A stretch of DNA of 64,000 nucleotides from a virus (IMGVR_UViG_3300042359_000853:124001-188000); one strand, 5' to 3'; positions 43,991 through 52,005 are shown, counted from the stretch's first letter. Numbers and translations are program-made. Notes: generated from the sequence alone by a model not told the origin.

Positions 43991-44778
43991 TTTTTGGATC
44001 TTGATTTTTTCTTACCCTTTTTCCAGCGACCACCCTTTTCTTTGTATCTTTTAGCTGCTGCTCCTACAGCATAGGCTGAAGGCCAAACTTCGTATCTTGA
44101 TTTGGCCCAACTCTTACAAGAAGCCCAAAGAGATGGATTGAGAGGTATGTTTTTCTCTAATAAAAAACTATATCCAACACTTTCATTATGTTGTATGTAA
44201 AGTTTCAGCTCATCTTGAATAAACCCAACCGCCTCTTCTATTCCAGAAAAGTATAACTCTTCAAATTCATCGTCTAAGTCTTCGAGATTAGTAGAGAATA
44301 GTTTATGTATTCTCACTAGACCTTCTTCACGATTTTCATCTATGTTGATAACCCACTCATAATAATAATCAAGATCGAGTTCATCGCTAGTATATCTAAC
44401 TTTCACAACAATATCATCATCTTGCATTTCCCAATCGAATTTAGATTCAAGCCCTGAAAAAAGTTCAGAAAATTCAATCATTTTTTCTTTTAGATAATTA
44501 ATATCTTGAGATATATCTTCATTTATTTGATAAAATTGAGAAAATTTGTAAACAATACCCTCTTCTATCTGTGATTGAACTTGGGTATCTAAAATTTCAT
44601 ATTCATCTATATCGGGAAGAAGAGCTAATTTACTACCAGAATCCCAATCTACAAAAATACTTCCCATATCATCAATATAACTTATTTTTCCCTCATCACC
44701 ACTTCTAAGTTTAGTATAGGGATCTTCCAGTCGTATAATTCTTACTCTTTTTCCTATTAAATTGTCTTTTTCTTTCAT
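43987..44778 (-). CDS. DUF4314-type protein with internal targeting-like motif and basic tail
   Basis: A 263-residue protein. Residues 7-62 match DUF4314 (GKRVRIIRLEDPYTKLRSGD, then IFVDWDSGSKLALLPDIDEY). A KFSQFYQINED segment near 78-88 resembles the capsid-targeting motif and is followed by an acidic helical domain. The end has NPSLWASCKSWAK with WPSAYAVGAAAKRYKEKGG and a Lys/Arg-rich tail, a pattern seen in other phage and giant-virus proteins. It may be DNA-binding in the capsid. A long TATATA box lies 9 nt upstream. Confidence 0.6.
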   Translation of the reverse strand: MKEKDNLIGKRVRIIRLEDPYTKLRSGDEGKISYIDDMGSIFVDWDSGSKLALLPDIDEYEILDTQVQSQIEEGIVYKFSQFYQINEDISQDINYLKEKMIEFSELFSGLESKFDWEMQDDDIVVKVRYTSDELDLDYYYEWVINIDENREEGLVRIHKLFSTNLEDLDDEFEELYFSGIEEAVGFIQDELKLYIQHNESVGYSFLLEKNIPLNPSLWASCKSWAKSRYEVWPSAYAVGAAAKRYKEKGGRWKKGKKKSRSKK

Positions 44779-44787
44779 ATCTGTATG

Positions 44788-44798
44788 TATATATATAT
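44788..44798 (-). promoter_or_regulatory. TATATATATAT box before the 44778 gene
   Basis: It lies 9 nt before the ATG at 44778. A separate box for the divergent gene is 20 bp away. Confidence 0.5.
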
Positions 44799-44818
44799 TT
44801 TTTGAAAAATAGTAATTT

Positions 44819-44826
44819 TATATATA
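44819..44826 (+). promoter_or_regulatory. TATATATA box 5 nt before a start codon
   Basis: TATATATA, AACAA, ATG at 44832. Confidence 0.55.
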
Positions 44827-44831
44827 AACAA

Positions 44832-45518
44832 ATGATTACTACAAAAGATTTAGAAACAACATTCAAGGAAATATTCGAAACTGAAAAGGGGTTAGTTCAA
44901 TCCATAGAAACTGTATTCGAATTATCAAGGGATAAAAGTTTTTACAAACTCGTAATTTCTATACATGGACTTTCTATCGAAGATACACTTATTATTCATA
45001 CTAAATTTATCTTCAAAACAAATTTAGAAAAAAACAAATTAATCGAAAACTCGTTTATCTATCTCTACGATATAAATTGTGAATATCACAAAGTAGATTT
45101 TAGAAATATTATTGATCTTAGAAAAAAGATAGAAGATATTATTGAATCAAATGAGTTCGGAACAGATCTTCAAATACTCTCTGATTTTATCGAGGCACCA
45201 TCGATGTTCTTGAACTATTATCTTAAAAGAGCTAGAATAACAAACTACTCAATTTATGATGTTAAATATGATCCGAAATTTAAGACACTACCTTGTAGTC
45301 AAATAACATTTGATTTCAAGATAAATGTTAATAACGCTTATGATATTTCAGTTTCTATTCAGAAAAAAGAAAAAGAAGAGGTTGATGATATAGTGAGGTA
45401 TAAATTCAGATTTCAATTTTTAGATAAAATCTTTAATAGAGAAACCGACACACTAACAAACATTCACTTTTTTATTGGATCAAATATAGCAAAAACGCTC
45501 GATAAAATGATTAAATAA
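44832..45518 (+). CDS. Hypothetical protein
   Basis: A 228-residue protein of unknown function, mixed helical and beta, without membrane segments. The ATG at 44832 is chosen, because a longer TTG-initiated reading from 44802 would include the TATATATA box. It stands between the two halves of the capsid-targeting cluster and is divergent from the DUF4314-type gene. Confidence 0.5.
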   Translation: MITTKDLETTFKEIFETEKGLVQSIETVFELSRDKSFYKLVISIHGLSIEDTLIIHTKFIFKTNLEKNKLIENSFIYLYDINCEYHKVDFRNIIDLRKKIEDIIESNEFGTDLQILSDFIEAPSMFLNYYLKRARITNYSIYDVKYDPKFKTLPCSQITFDFKINVNNAYDISVSIQKKEKEEVDDIVRYKFRFQFLDKIFNRETDTLTNIHFFIGSNIAKTLDKMIK

Positions 45519-45520
45519 TT

Positions 45521-45528
45521 TATATATA
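45521..45528 (+). promoter_or_regulatory. TATATATA late-type box
   Basis: 22 nt before the ATG at 45551, with an A-rich leader. Confidence 0.5.
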
Positions 45529-45550
45529 CATAAAAATAAAAACTTCTACT

Positions 45551-46282
45551 ATGTTCAAACCAAATACCAATAACTATAGAACAAAATATTCTAAAATATC
45601 TCAATTTCATGATTTTACTGATAACATCTCATCTGAAAAAGATGATTTAGAAAGTGTAAAAAGAAGTTATGATCAAGATCATGATTCAGATTATGAGCTA
45701 CCTAATCTCTTCAAGTATAAATACAACCGTGTAACTCGAAAGATAGATGATAAAACGAAAGCTGAAGTTTTAGATGAGTTAGAAGAGATGCCAAATCCAA
45801 AAAAAGAAAAAGAATATACATTAGAACTTGAAAATTTAACTTCATTTGAGGATTTCGCAGATACACCGTCAAATGAAGTGAATGAAGGACCAACTTCCTA
45901 TATGTTTTTCAATAATCTTAAACTTATTCATAAACTTGTTAACGAAATGCTTACTTACGACCAAGAAGTAGTAAACTCTATTTTAGATCACGGTCACAAC
46001 TGGGCCGAAGATCATATGTCAGTAGCAAAAGAAGCTATTTCTCATGTAAGAAACTATTTTGTTGGTGAAGTTGATGCTATCTCCGAATCTTACGAAGGTA
46101 ACTATATGTTTTTCGGAAATCTAGTTTGTATTTCTGATATGATTGAAGAGATTATGGATAGAGATCCAAATAAAATTGACGTAGAGCTTAAAGAAAAACA
46201 CGACTGGGCTGAAGATCATGTCTCAGCCGCTAAAGAAAATGTTACACAAGTTTATGATTTTCTAAAAAATGAAATTAAATAA
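45551..46282 (+). CDS. Internally duplicated protein with capsid-targeting-like N-terminus
   Basis: A 243-residue protein. Residues 112-172 and 182-241 are tandem copies of one acidic helical unit of about 60 residues, sharing YMFFxNL, then HxWAEDHxSxAKE and a VxxxxxFL/YF end. The N-terminus has YSKISQFHDFTDN, and a second LTSFEDFAD occurs near 96, both like capsid-targeting motifs. The function of the repeat is unknown. The gene is 3 bp from the SCM/zinc-finger gene and co-transcribed. Confidence 0.6.
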   Translation: MFKPNTNNYRTKYSKISQFHDFTDNISSEKDDLESVKRSYDQDHDSDYELPNLFKYKYNRVTRKIDDKTKAEVLDELEEMPNPKKEKEYTLELENLTSFEDFADTPSNEVNEGPTSYMFFNNLKLIHKLVNEMLTYDQEVVNSILDHGHNWAEDHMSVAKEAISHVRNYFVGEVDAISESYEGNYMFFGNLVCISDMIEEIMDRDPNKIDVELKEKHDWAEDHVSAAKENVTQVYDFLKNEIK

Positions 46283-46285
46283 GAT

Positions 46286-47707
46286 ATGATTGATAAATAT
46301 TCCCAGTTTTTAGCACAAAAACTCTTATTAGAATCTGAAATCAAATATTCTGATGGTTTTAGAAAGATATTATCTGATATTGGTGACCCAGTAAGTAAAA
46401 CACTATCTTCTCTGGAAAATCAAGATATTAAAACGAATGTTAATTTTATTGATATTCTCAAAGATGATAAAGAGCAATTATCGTTTATTCAAGATAAAAA
46501 AGCTTCAACTCTTTTAAGTAAACTCAAAAATGAAATAGATGTAACTTGGAATGGACAGGGTGGAATACTCAAGAACAACGCGGATAATGAAGATGTTTTT
46601 TCAGCTCTTGGATATGTTAGACCTGAATCCGGTAATCTTCCAAGACCAGCTTCTACACAAACCAGAGGAAAATTATTGAGAGATACGATTTCACCTAAAA
46701 GTGGTAAAATCTATGTTCTTGTAAAGTTTGGTGATATGGAAACAGTTCTCAATAAAGAGTTCTTAAATTTTGTTGATAGATCCGATGAGATCTGGACCCA
46801 ATCAGTTAGACAACCCATGCGTGTAGGAAGAGCAGTGACTGCTCTATTACAAAATGCACCTGTGAAACACACTTCGGTTGAAATTGCTGATTTTGTAAAT
46901 AGATATAAAACAAAAGTTGATGAACTAAATGACGTATTTAGATTTATAGAAGTTGTAAGTGGTGATGATATAGCTAAGTGGTATCATGTAGAAAACTATG
47001 AAGAAAAATCGGGTGGTTCAGAACTTCACCGATCATGTATGGCAAGAAAATCAGCAGGTGTCTTTGAAATCTATACCAAGAATCCAGAAGTTTGTCAGTT
47101 AATTATTCAAAAAAGTGAGAGTGATCCCGACAAAATATCCGCTAGAGCTCTTCTGTGGACTTTGAATAGTGGAAAAAAGTTTATGGATAGAGTTTATTTT
47201 AATGATCCTCAGTCTATTGAGTTATTTAGAAGTTATTGTAAAGAAAATAATATATGGGCTAAATATAATAATAATAGCGGAGCTTTTTCATCTGCTATTA
47301 ATCCCGAAAATGGATCTAGAGAAGAGATCGAAATAGAAGTGGTTCTTGAATCGAGGAAGTACCGTCAGTTTCCCTATATGGATACACTGAAGTTTTTTCA
47401 TCCGAAAAAAGCAATTCTAGACAACTCACATGAGGATGATCCGAACTGGTATAAATTAGAAGACACCGCTGGTGATTATATAAGTCAAGAAGATCAGGGG
47501 TGTGATAGGTGCTACGGTGAAGATTATGTTGATTGTTGGGAATGTGATGGAACGGCTTATTCTAGTTGTGATAATTGTGACGGAGACGGTAAAGTTGAAG
47601 ATGAAGATGGAACAAAAGTTGAATGTGATGTATGCAATGGTAGTGGCAGAATCAATTGTGATACTTGTGATGGGGATGGAAGACTTACTTGTCCTGAATG
47701 TGGTTAA
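46286..47707 (+). CDS. SCM-domain protein with capsid-targeting N-terminus and DnaJ-like zinc fingers
   Basis: A 473-residue protein. The N-terminus DKYSQFLAQKLLLESEI matches the capsid-targeting pattern. Residues 225-385 are the SCM domain shared with the protein at 11842-13395 (HRSCM at 248-252, FEIYTKN, ARALLW, MDRVY, FPYMDTLKFF). Residues about 398-473 contain repeated CxxC and CDGDG/CNGSG units like the DnaJ central zinc-finger domain, probably binding two zinc ions. It is possibly a packaged effector or chaperone-like protein. The catalytic role of the SCM domain is unknown. Confidence 0.65.
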   Translation: MIDKYSQFLAQKLLLESEIKYSDGFRKILSDIGDPVSKTLSSLENQDIKTNVNFIDILKDDKEQLSFIQDKKASTLLSKLKNEIDVTWNGQGGILKNNADNEDVFSALGYVRPESGNLPRPASTQTRGKLLRDTISPKSGKIYVLVKFGDMETVLNKEFLNFVDRSDEIWTQSVRQPMRVGRAVTALLQNAPVKHTSVEIADFVNRYKTKVDELNDVFRFIEVVSGDDIAKWYHVENYEEKSGGSELHRSCMARKSAGVFEIYTKNPEVCQLIIQKSESDPDKISARALLWTLNSGKKFMDRVYFNDPQSIELFRSYCKENNIWAKYNNNSGAFSSAINPENGSREEIEIEVVLESRKYRQFPYMDTLKFFHPKKAILDNSHEDDPNWYKLEDTAGDYISQEDQGCDRCYGEDYVDCWECDGTAYSSCDNCDGDGKVEDEDGTKVECDVCNGSGRINCDTCDGDGRLTCPECG

Positions 47708-47709
47708 GA

Positions 47710-48651
47710 TTAAATCTTGATTCCTGTCACTGGATCGTAGTTTAAAATAAGAATCTCACGACCTTTTTCTTGTGGTTTTTTTGTTGATGCGTTATTTCCA
47801 CCTGAGGCAGAGGATCGATTAACTTCTTTTTCATACCACACATATTTATCTTTCGGAAGAAGCTCTTCAAGTAATGGAAAGTAATAATAAGATAGAGACC
47901 ACCTTGAAGATGTAGTTTTAAGAAGTTCTAATAACCTTCTATGTGAAGCGGGACCGAATACACCTTCAGAATCTGCACCATACCAAAATAATCTTTTAGC
48001 ATCATCTTCACCCTTTTCATTTGGTCTAAAATAAGGTGGATCTAGATATAGATAAGTTGTTGGGCTATCCCATTTTCTAATCAGAACCTCGAAATCTAGA
48101 TTATTAAATTCAGTGATTGAATTTAACTTCTGCTCATATTTGCCCTCTTTAAGTTTTTTTAGAAGTGTAAGAAGTTTTAGTCGGTCTTTATCTTTTTTGT
48201 AACCATTAAACCCAGCTCCTCTTGGATAAACCGAATTGTGAGAAGATGTGATTAAAAACGCGTAGATTGCTGCTCTCTTTAGGTCAGGAATCTCGAAATC
48301 TGTAATATCCAAGAAATCATTCTTGGTATATTTGTGGTAGATAGATTTGTAAAAATCCCATTTTTTTAAGGGGTCAGTTTCTGTCGTTCTTAGAGGACCA
48401 GATAAGAACTTTTCTAGAACATCTACGAATGCATCTTTTTGAGAAGCACATTTGAAGAGATTGACTTGGTGTCTGTTTTTATCATTGAAGATGACTTTGT
48501 CAAAGACCAACTCTGGATCATCCATGTAAGTGGCAAAGCTACCACTGAATGGTTCAATATAACAATCTATACCGGTTTTGGGAATTTTTTTATTGATAAA
48601 TTCCATAAAAACATTCGAACTCTTGCCGCCAAAAAAACTGATAATTGACAT
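47710..48651 (-). CDS. DNA adenine methyltransferase, Dam/D12 class (second copy)
   Basis: A 313-residue N6-adenine methyltransferase. ISFFGGKSSNVF is the SAM loop, CYIEPFSGSF the next motif, and TYLYLDPPYF near residue 205 the catalytic DPPY. It is only distantly similar to the enzyme at 14337, so a different target is likely. It is convergent with the SCM/zinc-finger gene (2-bp gap) and lies downstream of the tmRNA terminator. Confidence 0.85.
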   Translation of the reverse strand: MSIISFFGGKSSNVFMEFINKKIPKTGIDCYIEPFSGSFATYMDDPELVFDKVIFNDKNRHQVNLFKCASQKDAFVDVLEKFLSGPLRTTETDPLKKWDFYKSIYHKYTKNDFLDITDFEIPDLKRAAIYAFLITSSHNSVYPRGAGFNGYKKDKDRLKLLTLLKKLKEGKYEQKLNSITEFNNLDFEVLIRKWDSPTTYLYLDPPYFRPNEKGEDDAKRLFWYGADSEGVFGPASHRRLLELLKTTSSRWSLSYYYFPLLEELLPKDKYVWYEKEVNRSSASGGNNASTKKPQEKGREILILNYDPVTGIKI

Positions 48652-48717
48652 TTTACTTTCTATATTTAATTTTTGTCTTAGTTATAGATACTACTCCATC
48701 GAAAGTTTCACTACTTT

Positions 48718-48750
48718 CATAAAAAAACCCAACTCTTCTGGAGTTGGGTT
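48718..48750 (-). terminator. Rho-independent terminator of the tmRNA gene
   Basis: Minus strand AACCCAACTC and GAGTTGGGTT form a perfect 10-bp stem around CAGAA, followed by a run of T. It begins 3 nt after the tmRNA CCA end. Confidence 0.9.
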
Positions 48751-48753
48751 ACT

Positions 48754-49103
48754 TGGTGGAGGTGCTGGGATTCGAACCCAGGTTTCTACATTTACCTAAA
48801 TAATCAATCATTCACAAGCTTAGAACTCTTTTCTAAGAGAACCAACTATCGGATTTTATCGAAGAACCTTCCGAAAAAACTTTTGAGGCTATTTATAGAG
48901 TTACCTCATTCTCGGAAACGTCTAGGCTACGGCCAATCTGTTTGCCTTTAGGATGTTGTTGCGTAGGGCGAATACTAAGTCTTCAACGCTTCCTACTTCA
49001 TTCGTGTTGCCACTTAAAGTTTTCATACAACTTATGAATCGGTGAGTATGATCCGATGCTTGCTTGATTACCCGAATAAATGAGTCAAAAGCCATTCACC
49101 CCC
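48754..49103 (-). ncRNA. ssrA: Transfer-messenger RNA (tmRNA)
   Basis: A 350-nt one-piece tmRNA with an encoded CCA end. The acceptor stem GGGGGTG pairs with CACCTCC and includes the G3-U70 wobble needed for alanine charging. The T-arm CTGGG-TTCGAAT-CCCAG and a TGGCTTTTGAC segment (tmRNA D-loop region) are present. P2 is supported by CATTTA/TAAATG, TAATCA/TGATTA and GCAAGC/GCTTGT pairing. The most likely tag frame ends in a TAG at 48924-48922 and reads ALRNNILKANRLAVA from a GCC at 48969, preceded by TATTC (compare E. coli TAGTC). The frame stays open further upstream. It would rescue stalled ribosomes. Confidence 0.92.
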
Positions 49104-49111
49104 GAGTGTTG

Positions 49112-49120
49112 ATATATATA
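49112..49120 (-). promoter_or_regulatory. TATATATAT promoter box of the tmRNA
   Basis: The box ends 8 nt before the mature tmRNA 5' end (49103). Since no protein start is involved, it supports the box being a promoter element. Confidence 0.65.
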
Positions 49121-49138
49121 AAATCGAAAAGATAAGTT

Positions 49139-49435
49139 TTAATCAAAATTGAAAAAAACTTGAATGAATGGTTCACCAACTCCATCCTCAAGACACATTT
49201 CTAAAACCCCATCGTATTTAGGAAAAAATCTCATCTCAATTTCATCTAGAAAATCTGTGATTTCAATAAGACGACTTATATCCTTTAATCCTGGATCATC
49301 CAAGAAGCACTGCATATAGAAACCCTCGTCTTCCCACCATACTGAATAGTTGCATATAGCGAACTCTTCAAGATAGGCTTCGAGCTCTGATAAGATCGCT
49401 TCTCTTTCAACTTCTTCCTTTTCACTCAAGGCCAT
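49139..49435 (-). CDS. Small acidic hypothetical protein
   Basis: A 98-residue acidic protein of unknown function, helical at the N-terminus and then beta-rich (YSVWWEDEGFYMQCFLDD). It lies 5 bp downstream of the zinc peptidase gene, in one transcript, just before the tmRNA promoter. Confidence 0.5.
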   Translation of the reverse strand: MALSEKEEVEREAILSELEAYLEEFAICNYSVWWEDEGFYMQCFLDDPGLKDISRLIEITDFLDEIEMRFFPKYDGVLEMCLEDGVGEPFIQVFFNFD

Positions 49436-49440
49436 ATTGT

Positions 49441-51099
49441 TTAGTCAAATTTGAATTTTATAGTGCCGGTCTCAAATACAATAGTAGGTTTGAAACCCGT
49501 ATCGTCAAAAAGTTTTTTGTAGGTTTCAAGCTCTCTTTTCACCGTTAGGATAGGAGTTTCATCTACTGGAAGCAATAGATAGAAGTTTTCATCATCGGTA
49601 TAAACCTTTTTTGAGTTGAATAACCTTTGTCTTTTCATCTTCATAATCAGTGAGCCATATTTAGCTGAGATAGATGGATCTAGACCTACTTTTCTAGCTA
49701 TACGAAGATTATTCCAATTTACACCGAGAGTTGCTCTTGCTAATCTTTCGAGAAAAGAAATGTTTTGCATTTCAGTATGTGTATGCTCTGAGAAATATCC
49801 AACAGAGATGTTTGTACATTCTGGTATAAGATCCATAAATGATGCTGAATCGGTGAACACACCGGTGTTATCTAACCTCATCTGCATACCATTCGCGTTA
49901 AGTTCATCACATAGACTTTGAGCAAAGACGTTTGAGCAACAAGTTTGAGAAAGTTGAGAAGTGATTACTGAGAAATAGTTTCTTCTATCAAAAGAAATAC
50001 ATTTTTTCATACCTCTAAGATGTTGTATAGTATCAAAGTTTTCAGCTACTTTACTAGATCCAATAGCCCCGCGCTCTTCACCAATAAAGAAGTAATACAC
50101 ACCAGGTATTCTGTTAGCAATCATATAAAGAAGTATAGTAACACCAGCCTTATCATCAGCTCCAAGTATAGATGTTCCATCAGTTACAAAAATTTCATCT
50201 CCGTTCTCGGTATAGGAAAGAACTCTAACTGCACTTTTAGTTCTTGATGCTGTGTCAGTGTGACAAGTAAACATGGTATCAGAATTTCCGATGACTAAGT
50301 AGTAGTTTCCCCACTGGTCCTTTTGTAGACCAGGAACAGGTAGATATTCCATGACTTCTTCTTCGTGTCCATGTGGATAAGTCTCAGTTGTAAGAGATAA
50401 GAAAGTAGATCGAACGTCTTTTGGATCATATTGAAATGGACGAACCGTTACTGGATCCCCTTTAGCTACTGAATAATATTTACTACCATAACTAGATCCG
50501 TAACCATAAGATGTTCCGGTTCCCCAACTTTTGTTGCCACTTTTAGATGACCACGAACCCGAACCACCATACAATTCAACATCTGAACCATCGTAATAAT
50601 CATAATCATCATCACGAGCACCTTTAGAAGTAGAAGTTGATCCAGAAGTTTTGCTCAAACTAGGAATAAGAGGTTTTTTCTGAACCCAACGATTATAATA
50701 GATCAAAAAGTTCTGAACAAGGGAGTCTAATTGTTTTTTGGTGTATTTAGAAGAAAAATCCGGATTTTTACCCATGAAATATTTTAGAAGAGCACTCACA
50801 CCAATCACACCGGTCTTTTCTCCAAGTACGACATCAAAATAATCAGGTGAAGTAGAGCAGTCTAAAGTTTTCAGATTTATCTTGTTTTCATACTTATCAT
50901 TTTGGTGTAGATCGAAGAAAAACTCACAAACAACAATTGTTTCATCCAACGACTTTGATGTTTTATCATTAACTTTGGCTTTATCATAGGATAAATCTGA
51001 TAGATCGCCGAGCATCACCCAAAATCCATCTGTGAAATTAATTAGTGGCCCGGATTCTCCACCTTCTAACATTTCTATTTTTTCTTTTTCTTTTTGCAT
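49441..51099 (-). CDS. MH-clan zinc peptidase (M20/M28/M42-like) with N-terminal extension
   Basis: A 552-residue protein. Residues about 235-470 are a co-catalytic zinc peptidase: FTCHTDTA (His ligand), LGADDKAG (bridging Asp), GEERGAIGS (catalytic Glu), ISFDRRN (Asp) and SEHTHTE (His). The domain is closely related to the gene at 57792. Residues 1-160 are an unrelated domain, joined by a Gly/Ser/Tyr-rich linker (about 165-215). It is probably an aminopeptidase or dipeptidase; the substrate is unknown. It is in a minus-strand run with the 51108 gene. Confidence 0.8.
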   Translation of the reverse strand: MQKEKEKIEMLEGGESGPLINFTDGFWVMLGDLSDLSYDKAKVNDKTSKSLDETIVVCEFFFDLHQNDKYENKINLKTLDCSTSPDYFDVVLGEKTGVIGVSALLKYFMGKNPDFSSKYTKKQLDSLVQNFLIYYNRWVQKKPLIPSLSKTSGSTSTSKGARDDDYDYYDGSDVELYGGSGSWSSKSGNKSWGTGTSYGYGSSYGSKYYSVAKGDPVTVRPFQYDPKDVRSTFLSLTTETYPHGHEEEVMEYLPVPGLQKDQWGNYYLVIGNSDTMFTCHTDTASRTKSAVRVLSYTENGDEIFVTDGTSILGADDKAGVTILLYMIANRIPGVYYFFIGEERGAIGSSKVAENFDTIQHLRGMKKCISFDRRNYFSVITSQLSQTCCSNVFAQSLCDELNANGMQMRLDNTGVFTDSASFMDLIPECTNISVGYFSEHTHTEMQNISFLERLARATLGVNWNNLRIARKVGLDPSISAKYGSLIMKMKRQRLFNSKKVYTDDENFYLLLPVDETPILTVKRELETYKKLFDDTGFKPTIVFETGTIKFKFD

Positions 51100-51107
51100 G
51101 GTTTTAT

Positions 51108-51605
51108 TTATTTTTGATTGGTATAGTTTTTAAAACTTAATATTTTTGATTCGTTTTTGGGTGTCTCTTCAACTGATATTTTAATAATACTTGGAAGATT
51201 TTTATACATATCGCAAAATTGATCTAGGCTATCAAAGTAGCAAAATATATATTTATGGATATCAATCTCGTCGAGAATGTATCTCACACCACCATGAAGA
51301 AGGTAACCACCCACATTCCTTCTTTTCAATAGATAACCTTTGAAATAAATTCTCTCCTTACCAAAACCACCATATCCACGTGAAAAATCATAGTGGGTAA
51401 AAGTTTTAGAAGGTTCTCCAAACTCAATACCTTTAAGATCTCCAGTAAGTAGATTTAGTTTATTTATTTCATCTTTTTCAAAGTGAGCCCTATATCTTGA
51501 TTGATTAAGAAAATCAGTTATCTCAATCTCGTTGGGAAGTTCTAAAATTGTTGCATTTTTAGAGTCTTTTATCGACAAACGTTCTAAAGTAGAAATATTT
51601 TTCAT
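51108..51605 (-). CDS. Hypothetical protein
   Basis: A 165-residue soluble protein of unknown function, beta-rich in the middle (YGGFGKERIYFKGYLLKRRN). A TATATAT box (51612-51618) lies 6 nt before the ATG. It is 8 bp upstream of the zinc peptidase gene and probably co-transcribed with it. Confidence 0.5.
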   Translation of the reverse strand: MKNISTLERLSIKDSKNATILELPNEIEITDFLNQSRYRAHFEKDEINKLNLLTGDLKGIEFGEPSKTFTHYDFSRGYGGFGKERIYFKGYLLKRRNVGGYLLHGGVRYILDEIDIHKYIFCYFDSLDQFCDMYKNLPSIIKISVEETPKNESKILSFKNYTNQK

Positions 51606-51611
51606 ACAGGG

Positions 51612-51618
51612 TATATAT
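51612..51618 (-). promoter_or_regulatory. TATATAT box 6 nt before a start codon
   Basis: Minus strand AATATATACCCTGTATG; ATG at 51605. Confidence 0.5.
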
Positions 51619-51630
51619 TATTTTCAAAAC

Positions 51631-51960
51631 TTATAAAAGTCTATTTAGTTGAGATAAACCCTGATAAATATCAATAACTCGTAGTTTTAGAACAGATTGA
51701 GTTGATGGTGATGTCATCGATTGACCTTCTCTACGAATAAAGGCAGTTATATAAACAACATCCCCTCTTTTTACTTCTTTGTTAGCTAAATCTGTATTTA
51801 CTGCTATTAAGTTTTCATTGGCACCAGAAGTAGATTCTTTTTCAGGTTCTACGAAAATATCAACAATAGATTCTATTTCGATTTTACCAGAAATCTCGTC
51901 AGAATCGAGATTTAATTTTTTATCTTCTACGTCAGAAGAGAGATTTGTAAATTTCTTCAT
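51631..51960 (-). CDS. Hypothetical protein
   Basis: A 109-residue protein beginning MKKFTNLSSDVEDKK, with a Ser/Asp/Glu-rich middle and a beta-rich end (GDVVYITAFIRREG, then SVLKLRVIDIYQG). Function unknown. It shares a TATATATATA box with the divergent gene at 52006. Confidence 0.45.
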   Translation of the reverse strand: MKKFTNLSSDVEDKKLNLDSDEISGKIEIESIVDIFVEPEKESTSGANENLIAVNTDLANKEVKRGDVVYITAFIRREGQSMTSPSTQSVLKLRVIDIYQGLSQLNRLL

Positions 51961-51978
51961 TAAACAATCGGTTTTTAA

Positions 51979-51988
51979 TATATATATA
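51979..51988. promoter_or_regulatory. TATATATATA box between divergent genes
   Basis: The symmetric box is 17 nt from the plus-strand ATG (52006) and 18 nt from the minus-strand ATG (51960). Confidence 0.55.
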
Positions 51989-52005
51989 AAATTTAAAGGA
52001 ATAAA

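Noticed and set aside
48578-48799. Plus-strand ORF ending GGGAGIRTQVSTFT
   Set aside because: It runs antisense through the tmRNA T-arm; GIRTQ-type ends are the typical translation of a tRNA-like 3' end. The region is explained by the tmRNA and its terminator.
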